Shown here one piece after another: positions 1-5,544 of a stretch of DNA of 8,365 bases. Position numbers and translations under genes: made by a program. Source of the stretch: Hohaiivirga sp031547465 (GTDB taxonomy: Bacteria; Pseudomonadota; Alphaproteobacteria; Rhizobiales; Beijerinckiaceae); NCBI GenBank assembly GCA_031547465.1, contig JAVBRX010000085.1, positions 1 through 8,365 on the forward strand. Reading direction: 5' to 3'. The notes beneath the pieces are model-generated. The model ran no database searches. It was not told the origin of the DNA and saw only the letters and a list, made by a program, of their open reading frames with translations. Numbering within the stretch: position 1 is the first letter of the stretch; each line of letters starts with the position of its first letter.

Positions 1-1449
1 GGCGCGGAAAATGCTTATTATGCCCAGTTCGATTGGCACAGCGCCACCCTGGCCAAGAGCGACCTGCCCGGCAGCGACACCATCTGGACCGCCGACAAGG
101 GTAGCCTGACCCCGGGCGCACCGGTGATGCTCACCTGGAACAACGGCAAGGGCCTTGTCTTCAAGCGCGAGATCACCCTCGATGATAAGGCGATGTTCAC
201 CATCCGCGACAGGGTGGAGAACACCACCGGCGAACCGCTGAAGCTCTATGCGTCCGGCTATGTTTCGAAACAGGGCGCGCCCAAAACCGCATCGTATGGT
301 GTGCTGCACGAAGGTCTGGTCGGCGTTCTCAGTGATCAGAAGCTTGAGGAAAGAACTTTCTCCGCCATGGAGAAGGAGAACCCCCTCCCCAATCGTAACG
401 GCGGCGTCGGCCAGACCTGGAGCGATGTGACCGGCGGCTTCATCGCCATCACCGACAAATACTGGGCCGCAGCGTTGATCCCGGATCAAACGCAACCCTA
501 TAGCGGCACGATGCTGTATTTCCCGGGCAGCAAGACCTATCAGGTTGATATCATCTCCAAGGAAATATCCATCCCCGCGCAGGGAAGTACTGAATATACG
601 CAGCGTCTTTTTGCTGGAGCCAAAGAAGTCGCAGTCATCGATGGCTATGAGAACACCCTGAATATCCAACAATTTAATAAGATGATTGATTGGGGATGGT
701 TTTATTACTTTACCAGACCGTTATTCAAAGTACTCGATTACTTTTATAAACTTGTTGGAAACTTCGGCGTATCGATCCTAATCGTGACAGTGCTGTTGAA
801 GCTGCTGTTCTTCCCGCTCGCCAACAAATCGTACGTCTCGATGGCGAAGATGAAGGCCGTACAGCCAGAAATGACGGCGATCCGCGAGCGCTACAAGGAT
901 GACCCTGCCAAGTCGCAGCAGGCGTTGATGGAACTCTACAAGAAAGAGAAGATCAACCCGCTCGCCGGATGCTGGCCGATCCTGATCCAGATTCCGGTAT
1001 TCTTCGCGCTCTATAAGGTGCTGTTCATTACCATCGAAATGCGCCATTCGCCGTTCTTCGGCTGGATCAAGGATCTTGCCGCCCCCGATCCGACCAATGT
1101 CTTCAACCTGTTCGGCCTGTTGCCGTTCAACCCCGGCAACATTCCGCTCATCGGCGGCTTCCTGATGATCGGCATCTGGCCGCTCATCATGGGCGTCACC
1201 ATGTGGTTGCAGATGAAAATGAATCCGGAACCGACCGACCCGGTGCAGAAGCAGGTATTCGGCTGGATGCCCATCATCTTCACCTTCATGCTGGGGACAT
1301 TCGCTTCCGGTCTGGTGATCTACTGGGCGTGGAACAACTTCCTGTCGATCCTGCAACAATATTACATCATGCGGCGTAACGGCGTGAAAGTCGAATTGTG
1401 GAGCAACCTCGCCTCCTCGTTCCGGCGCGACAAGAAACCATCGGCCTGA
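1..1449 (+). CDS. yidC: Membrane protein insertase YidC (3' part; start lies left of the window)
   Basis: The reading frame is open from base 1, so the visible 482 residues are the C-terminal part of a protein usually about 560-600 aa long. YidC inserts and folds inner-membrane proteins, alone or with SecYEG. Residues 1 to about 210 are the end of the periplasmic beta-sandwich domain (GAENAYYAQFDW near the left edge). The conserved 60-kDa insertase core follows: a first core helix around VSILIVTVLLKLLFFPL with the positive charge in the hydrophilic groove supplied by Lys rather than the Arg of E. coli, then the cytoplasmic hairpin SMAKMKAVQPEM...YKKEKINPLAGCWP, then helices through MPIIFTFMLGTFASGLVIYW. 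A short basic tail (RRDKKPSA) ends the protein. In alphaproteobacteria yidC commonly precedes engB, as here. Family assignment is secure; only the missing 5' end is unresolved. Confidence 0.97.
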   Translation, partial: GAENAYYAQFDWHSATLAKSDLPGSDTIWTADKGSLTPGAPVMLTWNNGKGLVFKREITLDDKAMFTIRDRVENTTGEPLKLYASGYVSKQGAPKTASYGVLHEGLVGVLSDQKLEERTFSAMEKENPLPNRNGGVGQTWSDVTGGFIAITDKYWAAALIPDQTQPYSGTMLYFPGSKTYQVDIISKEISIPAQGSTEYTQRLFAGAKEVAVIDGYENTLNIQQFNKMIDWGWFYYFTRPLFKVLDYFYKLVGNFGVSILIVTVLLKLLFFPLANKSYVSMAKMKAVQPEMTAIRERYKDDPAKSQQALMELYKKEKINPLAGCWPILIQIPVFFALYKVLFITIEMRHSPFFGWIKDLAAPDPTNVFNLFGLLPFNPGNIPLIGGFLMIGIWPLIMGVTMWLQMKMNPEPTDPVQKQVFGWMPIIFTFMLGTFASGLVIYWAWNNFLSILQQYYIMRRNGVKVELWSNLASSFRRDKKPSA

Positions 1450-1453
1450 CCAC

Positions 1454-1520
1454 ACAACCGGAACGGTAATGCTCTCGACAAGGCCCCGCAACTGCTGTCC
1501 GGTTGTTTGGGGCCTTGTTT
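1454..1520 (+). terminator. Probable yidC terminator with interlocked second inverted repeat
   Basis: ACAAGGCCCC (1478-1487) pairs perfectly with GGGGCCTTGT (1509-1518), followed by TT and then mixed sequence, so the U-tract is short. A second perfect 9-bp pair, ACAACCGGA (1454-1462) with TCCGGTTGT (1498-1506), interlocks with it: its right arm lies inside the loop of the first. The first hairpin is the likely terminator for yidC. It overlaps the longest possible EngB reading frame, which argues for a downstream engB start. Confidence 0.55.
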
Positions 1521-1531
1521 CGTCGTATGGC

Positions 1532-2245
1532 ATGGATACGGAGATGGACGCAGTGACTCAGTATTCAGACACGCACGGCGCATCGCCGGAAGCCCTTGAG
1601 AACGATCTCACGCCCTTCATCGAGCCGGGCCGCAAGCTCTTCGCCGGAGCGGCGGATTTCATTTGGGCCGCATCGGCCCTCGGCAAGCTGCCACCGATGG
1701 GCAAACCGGAGATCGCCTTCGCCGGACGCTCCAATGTCGGCAAGTCGAGCCTCATCAACGCCCTTACCGGGCGCAATGCGCTGGCTCGCACATCGCACAC
1801 ACCGGGCCGCACACAACAATTGAACTATTTCGATATTGGCGGACACCTGAGCCTCGTCGATATGCCCGGCTACGGCTATGCCGCCACATCGAAGGAAAAG
1901 GTCGCCGCCTGGACGAAACTGATCCATGAATACCTGCGCGGACGGGCGAGCCTCGCCCGGGTCTATGTGCTGATCGATTCCCGCCACGGCTTCAAGCCGA
2001 TCGATGAGGAATTGCTCAAGGCCCTCGATACCTCGGCGGTCTCCTACCAGATCGTTCTGACCAAGACCGATGAGTTGACGGAGCCGGAACGAGTCGCCAT
2101 GATCGCCAAGGTAAAAGCTGGCATCGCCCGCCGTCCGGCGGCGTTTCCGGAGGTGCTGCCGACATCGAGCCGCAAGGGAACCGGCATACCCGAACTGCGC
2201 GCCTCGATTGCCCGGCTGCTGGCGGAACGGGGACAGGACCTATGA
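1532..2245 (+). CDS. engB: Ribosome biogenesis GTP-binding protein EngB (YihA/YsxC)
   Basis: EngB is an essential TRAFAC-class GTPase acting in assembly of the large ribosomal subunit. With the start at 1532 the protein is 237 aa, normal for the alphaproteobacterial family, which carries an N-terminal extension. The G motifs are all visible: G1 GRSNVGKS at residues 65-72, the switch region with TPGRTQQLNYF (G2), G3 DMPGYGYA, G4 as the family variant TKTDE, and a G5-like TSS near the C-terminus. The frame stays open back to 1469, but that stretch is the yidC terminator hairpin. Candidate starts are ATG 1532, ATG 1544 and GTG 1553; only GTG 1553 has a well-placed GGAG (1540-1543, 9 nt away), so the true start could be 21 bp further in. 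The stop overlaps the next gene by 4 bp (ATGA), suggesting co-translation. Confidence 0.95.
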   Translation: MDTEMDAVTQYSDTHGASPEALENDLTPFIEPGRKLFAGAADFIWAASALGKLPPMGKPEIAFAGRSNVGKSSLINALTGRNALARTSHTPGRTQQLNYFDIGGHLSLVDMPGYGYAATSKEKVAAWTKLIHEYLRGRASLARVYVLIDSRHGFKPIDEELLKALDTSAVSYQIVLTKTDELTEPERVAMIAKVKAGIARRPAAFPEVLPTSSRKGTGIPELRASIARLLAERGQDL

Positions 2246-2604
2246 CACTCAACCGGATTTTACTGTTTGCAGCGGGGCTTGCAGGTCTTTGCGGCGTCGC
2301 CCTCTCCGCCGTTGCCTACCATACCGCCAACCCGCAACTCGACGCCGCAGCGAAAATCCTCCTCGGCCACGCTCCGCTCCTCGTCCTCCTGCCGCTCCTT
2401 GCCGACAAACCCAACTATCCCGGCCCGCTTCTACGGATCGCCGGACTGATAGCCATCGTCGGTCTGATCCTGTTCTGTGGTGATCTTACGCTGCGCAGTT
2501 TCGCCAGCTTCTCCCTGTTCCCCTATGCCGCCCCGACCGGTGGCACGACCCTGATGCTCGCCTGGATTTTGACCGGGATATCGGCGTTCTGGATACGCAA
2601 GTAA
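2242..2604 (+). CDS. DUF423 family small membrane protein
   Basis: A 120-residue, very hydrophobic protein with about four predicted membrane helices (roughly residues 4-24, 38-55, 63-83 and 100-118). The AHTANPQL-like first loop, the LFCGDLTLR stretch and the FPYAAPTGGTTLMLAW segment match the DUF423 (YgdD-like) family, whose molecular function is not established. The start codon overlaps the engB stop (ATGA at 2242-2245), so expression is probably coupled to engB. A location in the cytoplasmic membrane is inferred from hydrophobicity. The family call is good; no function should be assigned. Confidence 0.85.
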   Translation: MTLNRILLFAAGLAGLCGVALSAVAYHTANPQLDAAAKILLGHAPLLVLLPLLADKPNYPGPLLRIAGLIAIVGLILFCGDLTLRSFASFSLFPYAAPTGGTTLMLAWILTGISAFWIRK

Positions 2605-2708
2605 CAAACATTTTGATAAGTTAGCGCAGAATTGAACGCCCTTAAGAATCACAATTATTAAGATACTTCCATCCATTAGAAGCAAAAACTGTAGTCTAAA
2701 ATAGTTCC
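2605..2708. other. AT-rich convergent intergenic region
   Basis: These 104 bases separate the 3' ends of the DUF423 gene and the dadA-like gene. They are markedly AT-richer than the flanks. The only structure seen is a weak imperfect hairpin, CTTAA at 2641-2645 against TTAAG at 2658-2662. It lacks a GC stem or clear U-tract, so no confident terminator is called. Confidence 0.4.
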
Positions 2709-3953
2709 TCACAAAAACCTCTCGGCCCGATATGGCATCGGGTCGAGATACGGTGTCTCTCCGGCCATCATCTCGGCAATCAGCCGCCCGGTGGCCGGGC
2801 CGAGGGTCAGTCCGTGGTGGGCGTGACCGAAGGTGAACCAAAGGCCCTTGTGCCGGGGCGCGGGACCGATGACCGGCATCATGTCCGGCGTACAGGGGCG
2901 CGACCCCATCCACGGTTCCGGATCGAGCCGTTCGCCGAGCGGAAAGAAGGCTCGCGCCACCGGCTCGGCACGGGTCAACTGCACTGGGGTTTTTGGGGCA
3001 TCGCGGCGGGCGAATTCGACCCCCGTAGTCAGGCGTATCCCCTTCGCCATCGGCGCAATGATATATCCGCCTTCGGCATCGAGCACACAATGGTTGAGCG
3101 ACTTCCCGTCTTGCGGCTTATAATGCATGTGATAGCCGCGCTTCACCGCGAACGGGAAACGGTAGCCCAGACGCCCCGTCACCGTATCGACCCATGGACC
3201 AAGGGCGAGAATGGCATCGCGCGCTTCGATCATGCCACCGGCAATGCTCACCCGCCAGCCGCCCTGCATCTCCTCCAAAGTCGTTGCATCGCCGCGCACG
3301 AATAGCCCGCCGCGCGATTCGAACAGCTTAAGATAAGCCTGCGTCAGCGCGTACGGATCGTTCACCGAGACCGGCTCGATCCAATAGATACCCCCAGCTA
3401 GCGGAACGCGGATCGCCGGTTCCTTCCGCGCCAGCGCGGCGCCATCAAGCGCCTCAAAACCGACGGCGAAATCCCGTTTCATCTCCTCGGCTTCGATCAG
3501 CGCCTTGTCTCGCTCCCGCTCAGAGCGGAATGCTTTGATCCAGCCGCGCTCCAGAATCAGGTTCCCAGCCTTGGCCTCATCAAGCAGCACCCGATGCTCG
3601 CTGAGACTGTGCTTAATCAACGGCGCATAGAGTCGGGCAATATTGCTGTAGGTTCCCGGACGCGATTTCCACCAATAACGCGCCATGAACGACATCAGCT
3701 CCGGCAGCGCCGAGAGATGATAATAGGCATCGACCCGGTTATTCAGGGCGTGCCGGACCAATGTGCCAAAATCCTGCGGGAACCCATGCGGATAGACGCC
3801 CTCACGCTGGATCAGCCCGGCATTGCCGAAACTCGTTTCTTCGCCTGCGCCGCGCCGGTCAAGCAGCACGACCGACCGCCCCTTTGCCTGCACGTGCAAG
3901 GCCGCCGACACGCCGACGATTCCCGCCCCGAGCACAATCACATCCGTCCGCAT
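2709..3953 (-). CDS. dadA: D-amino-acid dehydrogenase (DadA-like FAD-dependent oxidoreductase)
   Basis: A 414-residue protein of the DAO/DadA family, whose members oxidatively deaminate D-amino acids (D-alanine for DadA) and pass electrons to the respiratory chain. The N-terminus has the FAD-binding Rossmann signature VIVLGAGIVGVSAALHVQAKG (residues about 5-25), with DRRGAGEETSFGNAG following. The C-terminus has the family hallmark WMGSRPCTPDMMPVIGPAP...GHAHHGLTLGPATGRLIAEMM. The length fits DadA. The frame extends to a TTG at 4019, but ATG 3953 is preferred because the flavin fold begins immediately after it and GGAG lies about 10 nt upstream (minus strand). The prophage sits just upstream, so native regulation may be altered. 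Substrate is inferred from family only; other DadA-like oxidases use other amines. Confidence 0.9.
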   Translation of the reverse strand: MRTDVIVLGAGIVGVSAALHVQAKGRSVVLLDRRGAGEETSFGNAGLIQREGVYPHGFPQDFGTLVRHALNNRVDAYYHLSALPELMSFMARYWWKSRPGTYSNIARLYAPLIKHSLSEHRVLLDEAKAGNLILERGWIKAFRSERERDKALIEAEEMKRDFAVGFEALDGAALARKEPAIRVPLAGGIYWIEPVSVNDPYALTQAYLKLFESRGGLFVRGDATTLEEMQGGWRVSIAGGMIEARDAILALGPWVDTVTGRLGYRFPFAVKRGYHMHYKPQDGKSLNHCVLDAEGGYIIAPMAKGIRLTTGVEFARRDAPKTPVQLTRAEPVARAFFPLGERLDPEPWMGSRPCTPDMMPVIGPAPRHKGLWFTFGHAHHGLTLGPATGRLIAEMMAGETPYLDPMPYRAERFL

Positions 3954-3992
3954 TCTCAAGAAACTCCATCCCAGCGCCATGCGCATCAAGCG

Positions 3993-4019
3993 CCGATAGG
4001 CAGTCCAGTTTATTGTCAA
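3993..4019 (-). promoter_or_regulatory. Weak candidate promoter for the dadA-like gene
   Basis: On the minus strand a perfect TTGACA (plus-strand TGTCAA at 4014-4019) precedes TATCGG (plus-strand 3993-3998) with a 15-bp spacer. It would give a leader of roughly 35-40 nt. The -10 is poor and the spacer short, so this is only a candidate. Confidence 0.25.
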
Positions 4020-4107
4020 GCCCAGTATCGTCCATATGGGGCGGCAAATCGTCCGTGTAGCTTCAACGGCATAAACTCTTGACAGTTACCGATAGAAATT
4101 ACACTAG

Positions 4108-4137
4108 CCGGGATTATCCGGGATAGTCCGGGATTTG
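4108..4137. repeat. Three tandem 10-bp repeats with CCGGGAT core
   Basis: The units are CCGGGATTAT (4108-4117), CCGGGATAGT (4118-4127) and CCGGGATTTG (4128-4137). The first seven bases are identical in all three and the period is exactly 10 bp, one helical turn. The position near the presumed phage left end suggests sites for the transposase or another phage DNA-binding protein; that role is inferred. Confidence 0.85.
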
Positions 4138-4163
4138 GTGGGAAAAGGCCTTATATACAAGGG

Positions 4164-4181
4164 AAAAACCCCGGCGCGCCG
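4164..4181 (-). terminator. Possible leftward terminator after the repressor gene
   Basis: Read on the minus strand, the GC-only palindrome CGGCGCGCCG (plus 4172-4181) is followed after three bases by a run of five T (plus A4164-4168). The stem could only be about 3 bp with a 4-base loop, so it is weak. Its position downstream of the repressor gene is the main support. Confidence 0.25.
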
Positions 4182-4200
4182 CTTGGAAGATAAAGAGGCG

Positions 4201-4241
4201 TTGAAAATTGCACCTGGACGCTGAAGCGGCAAGATTTTCAA
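4201..4241. repeat. Inverted repeat downstream of the repressor gene
   Basis: TTGAAAAT (4201-4208) is the exact reverse complement of ATTTTCAA (4234-4241). The match extends inward as TTGC against GCAA with a one-base bulge (about 12 bp in total). It lies in the repressor's 3' flank near the phage end. It could be a transcript-end structure or a protein site. No U-tract follows it on either strand. Confidence 0.5.
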
Positions 4242-4301
4242 TAGGTTTTGCACTCGGCGGCGCGGGCTTTTGGTCGGGTTCGAAAATGTCTCGAAACATC
4301 T

Positions 4302-4988
4302 TCAAACCGATTTCGCCACCCACCGCACTCTGCCGATGATGTTGAGGTTGGCAGCGGCTTCGACGCTGTAGGTCTGTTCGGGGTAGCGGGGATTGTCGGA
4401 TTTGACGATCAGGTCGCCGTCGAGCTTGCAGAACAAGCGTTTGACATAAATCGAATGCGGCGATGCGATGATATAGATCGCGTCATCCTCGATCTGGCCT
4501 TCGATGGAGCGGTCGATCAGCAACAGGTTGCCATCACCAATTGTCGGCTCCATGCTGTCGCCTTTGGCATTGATGAAGTCGGTTTTTCCGGGCTTCAACC
4601 CTAAGGCTTTCAACAGTTGCGCCGGAAACATGATCGGCTCGATGACATGTCCATCGGTTTCAGCCGCGCCACCGCCAGCTGATGCGACAACGTCGAGATG
4701 CGGGATGGCAACCCATTGCGAAACTGATTCGAGACGCCCCGGCTCCGCCTGGCTGATTTCGAAACTGGCGTCTCGAAGCCGCATTCCGCCTTCGCCGGTT
4801 AAAACCCATGTCGGGCTAAACCCTTGATCTGCAACCTTTTGCAGCGTTTGACCGCTTGGAACACTGCCGCCCGCTTCCATCTTTTGCCATGCGCTATGGC
4901 TCACACCGACGATTGTTGCCATCTCGCGCTGTGATAGCCGCAATTCATTCCGGATAATCAGAAGCCGCTTGGCAACCAAATCTTCCAT
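4302..4988 (-). CDS. LexA-like phage repressor (HTH plus S24 peptidase)
   Basis: A 228-residue prophage immunity repressor, the counterpart of Mu c but of the self-cleaving type. Residues about 8-40 form a Cro/C1-type helix-turn-helix (LSQREMATIVGVSHSAWQKMEAG). Residues about 94-225 are an S24/LexA peptidase domain. The predicted cleavage site is Ala104-Gly105 in ASAGGG, the catalytic serine is S145 in KGDSMEPT, and the lysine is K183 in SIYVKRL. All catalytic parts are present, so RecA-stimulated self-cleavage after DNA damage is expected from family knowledge. It is divergent from the early operon. GAGG lies 11 nt before its ATG on the minus strand, inside a perfect inverted repeat that also contains two probable operator sites, which suggests autoregulation. 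Confidence 0.93.
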   Translation of the reverse strand: MEDLVAKRLLIIRNELRLSQREMATIVGVSHSAWQKMEAGGSVPSGQTLQKVADQGFSPTWVLTGEGGMRLRDASFEISQAEPGRLESVSQWVAIPHLDVVASAGGGAAETDGHVIEPIMFPAQLLKALGLKPGKTDFINAKGDSMEPTIGDGNLLLIDRSIEGQIEDDAIYIIASPHSIYVKRLFCKLDGDLIVKSDNPRYPEQTYSVEAAANLNIIGRVRWVAKSV

Positions 4989-4996
4989 AACAGTTC
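4988..4996. promoter_or_regulatory. Probable repressor operator site 1 (TAACAGTTC)
   Basis: Matches the near-palindrome GAACWGTTC in 8 of 9 positions. It begins at the A of the repressor start codon (minus strand) and its centre lies 16 bp from that of site 2, so occupancy could block repressor transcription elongation or initiation. Confidence 0.55.
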
Positions 4997-5011
4997 AAGC
5001 CTCGAACTGTT
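4989..5011. repeat. Perfect 8-bp inverted repeat around the repressor ribosome binding site
   Basis: AACAGTTC (4989-4996) and GAACTGTT (5004-5011) are exact reverse complements, separated by seven bases (AAGCCTC). In the repressor mRNA the 7-base loop contains the Shine-Dalgarno GAGG, and the 3' arm runs up to the start codon. It may act as paired operators in DNA, as an RNA hairpin, or both. Confidence 0.8.
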
Positions 5012-5012
5012 C
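5004..5012. promoter_or_regulatory. Probable repressor operator site 2 (GAACTGTTC)
   Basis: This is the perfect member of the group: GAAC-T-GTTC is fully palindromic about the central base. It is the best reference for the consensus GAACWGTTC shared by the four sites in this control region. Confidence 0.6.
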
Positions 5013-5040
5013 TGAGCGTGCATATGCTCGGATTACCATC

Positions 5041-5049
5041 GAACAGTTA
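5041..5049. promoter_or_regulatory. Probable repressor operator site 3 (GAACAGTTA)
   Basis: Eight of nine positions match GAACWGTTC. It lies 37 bp centre to centre from site 2, in the AT-rich middle of the divergent control region where the leftward repressor promoter should start. Confidence 0.5.
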
Positions 5050-5108
5050 GAAAAAATGCTTTTAAAACAATACGTTGCTGCCATTGACCGCTTTTTTGTG
5101 CGCAGTGG

Positions 5109-5117
5109 CAACTGTTC
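5109..5117. promoter_or_regulatory. Probable repressor operator site 4 (CAACTGTTC)
   Basis: Eight of nine positions match GAACWGTTC. It lies just upstream of the candidate rightward early promoter, a suitable position for blocking early transcription. It also overlaps a TGGCAAC heptamer (5106-5112). Confidence 0.5.
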
Positions 5118-5130
5118 GCTATTTTTACGC

Positions 5131-5159
5131 TTGAACTGGCAACTTTTTTCCGTCATATT
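5131..5159 (+). promoter_or_regulatory. Candidate rightward early promoter
   Basis: TTGAAC (5131-5136) and CATATT (5154-5159) are separated by 17 bp; each matches the sigma-70 consensus in four of six positions. The spacer is T-rich and begins with TGGCAACTT. It lies 78 bp before the first early gene and next to operator site 4. Moderate to weak support. Confidence 0.35.
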
Positions 5160-5186
5160 CTCTCCGAATGTAGCATTTCACCCCTC

Positions 5187-5216
5187 AAAAAAACCCGACC
5201 CTGGCCGGTCGGGTTT
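5187..5216 (-). terminator. Intrinsic terminator, leftward orientation, in the early leader
   Basis: AAACCCGACC (5191-5200) and GGTCGGGTTT (5207-5216) are perfect 10-bp arms with the six-base loop CTGGCC. Read leftward, the stem runs into seven T (plus A5187-5193), a classical terminator. Read rightward only three T follow before CCAG, so early transcripts would form the hairpin but should largely pass. It probably insulates the repressor region from leftward antisense transcription. Confidence 0.65.
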
Positions 5217-5236
5217 CCAGAAACGCAGGATACTTC

Positions 5237-5530
5237 ATGCGTACCCCGCAAACAACCGAAACCAAAGGCAGTGCAGATATGCACTGGATGGATATCCGCG
5301 CCGCTTTGGCCAAGCAGGGGCTGACGCTTACCGCCGCCTCCCTGGCTGCCGGCCTGCCGGAATATGCCTGCCGTCATGCCCTCATCAATAAAAACCGCTC
5401 TGGAGAAGAGGCGATTGCCGCCGCTCTCGGCCTGCCGGTCGAAAAGATATGGCCCTCCCGTTTTCCCCGGCCTCGCCGGTTCCTGAAGCGGTTTAAGGCC
5501 GCCGCTTCATCCTGTCTCCGTCAGAAATAA
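5237..5530 (+). CDS. ner: Ner-like DNA-binding protein (early regulator)
   Basis: A 97-residue protein whose core, about residues 15-78, matches the Ner/Nlp (SfsB) family. It has MHWMDIRAALAKQGLTLTAASLAAGL, then a recognition-helix region (EYACRHALINKNRSGEEAIAAALG), ending in the family signature IWPSRF. In Mu, Ner binds between the divergent promoters and shuts off repressor transcription during lytic growth; here it is likewise the first rightward gene opposite the repressor. ATG 5237 has AGGA at 6 nt spacing. ATG 5279, exactly where the family homology begins, is a poorer alternative with AAAGG 10 nt upstream. After the signature there is a 19-residue basic tail (PRPRRFLKRFKAAAS...) that Mu Ner lacks. 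Confidence 0.88.
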   Translation: MRTPQTTETKGSADMHWMDIRAALAKQGLTLTAASLAAGLPEYACRHALINKNRSGEEAIAAALGLPVEKIWPSRFPRPRRFLKRFKAAASSCLRQK

Positions 5531-5544
5531 GGAACGCCGCTGCC

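Larger units (their letters stand above)
3954..4301. other. Non-coding host/prophage junction containing the presumed phage left end
   Basis: This 348-base stretch lies between the 5' end of the host dadA-like gene and the 3' end of the phage repressor gene. No convincing gene is found on either strand. Mu-family ends begin with 5'-TG. The TG at 4056 (TGTAGCTTCAACGG) and the TG at 4080 (TGACAGTTACCG) are possible termini lying between host sequence and the tandem repeats at 4108-4137, but neither has decisive support. The exact boundary needs the right end, outside this window, and the expected 5-bp target duplication. Confidence 0.5.

Noticed and set aside
778..1533. Long minus-strand frame opposite yidC (251 codons)
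   Set aside because: Composition is typical of an antisense shadow of a GC-rich gene, no family is recognisable, and the opposite strand encodes conserved YidC.
1565..1987. Minus-strand frame opposite engB
   Set aside because: The opposite strand carries all EngB G motifs; the shadow has no ribosome site or recognisable domain.
2431..3090. Minus-strand 219-codon frame overlapping dadA and DUF423
   Set aside because: Overlaps the conserved DadA C-terminus in another frame and runs under the DUF423 gene.
3954..4019. N-terminal extension of the dadA-like protein from TTG 4019
   Set aside because: The extension has no family homology, the TTG coincides with a promoter-like TTGACA, and the flavin fold begins right after ATG 3953.
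4079..4105. TTGACA/TACACT resembling a rightward promoter
   Set aside because: The spacer is only 15 bp and there is no rightward gene to serve; it would run convergently into the repressor gene.
4277..4315. TTCGAAA-like words here and again at about 4755 and 6269-6290 as possible ParB sites
   Set aside because: Short, degenerate, mostly in coding sequence and with no constant spacing; not distinguishable from chance.
4114..4323. Minus-strand 69-codon frame at the phage end
   Set aside because: Overlaps the repressor 3' end, lacks a ribosome site and shows no conserved pattern; the region is better read as non-coding.
4969..5391. Plus-strand 140-codon frame running across the divergent control region
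   Set aside because: It would cover the operators, the terminator and the start of ner in another frame; low-complexity residue pattern and no family resemblance.
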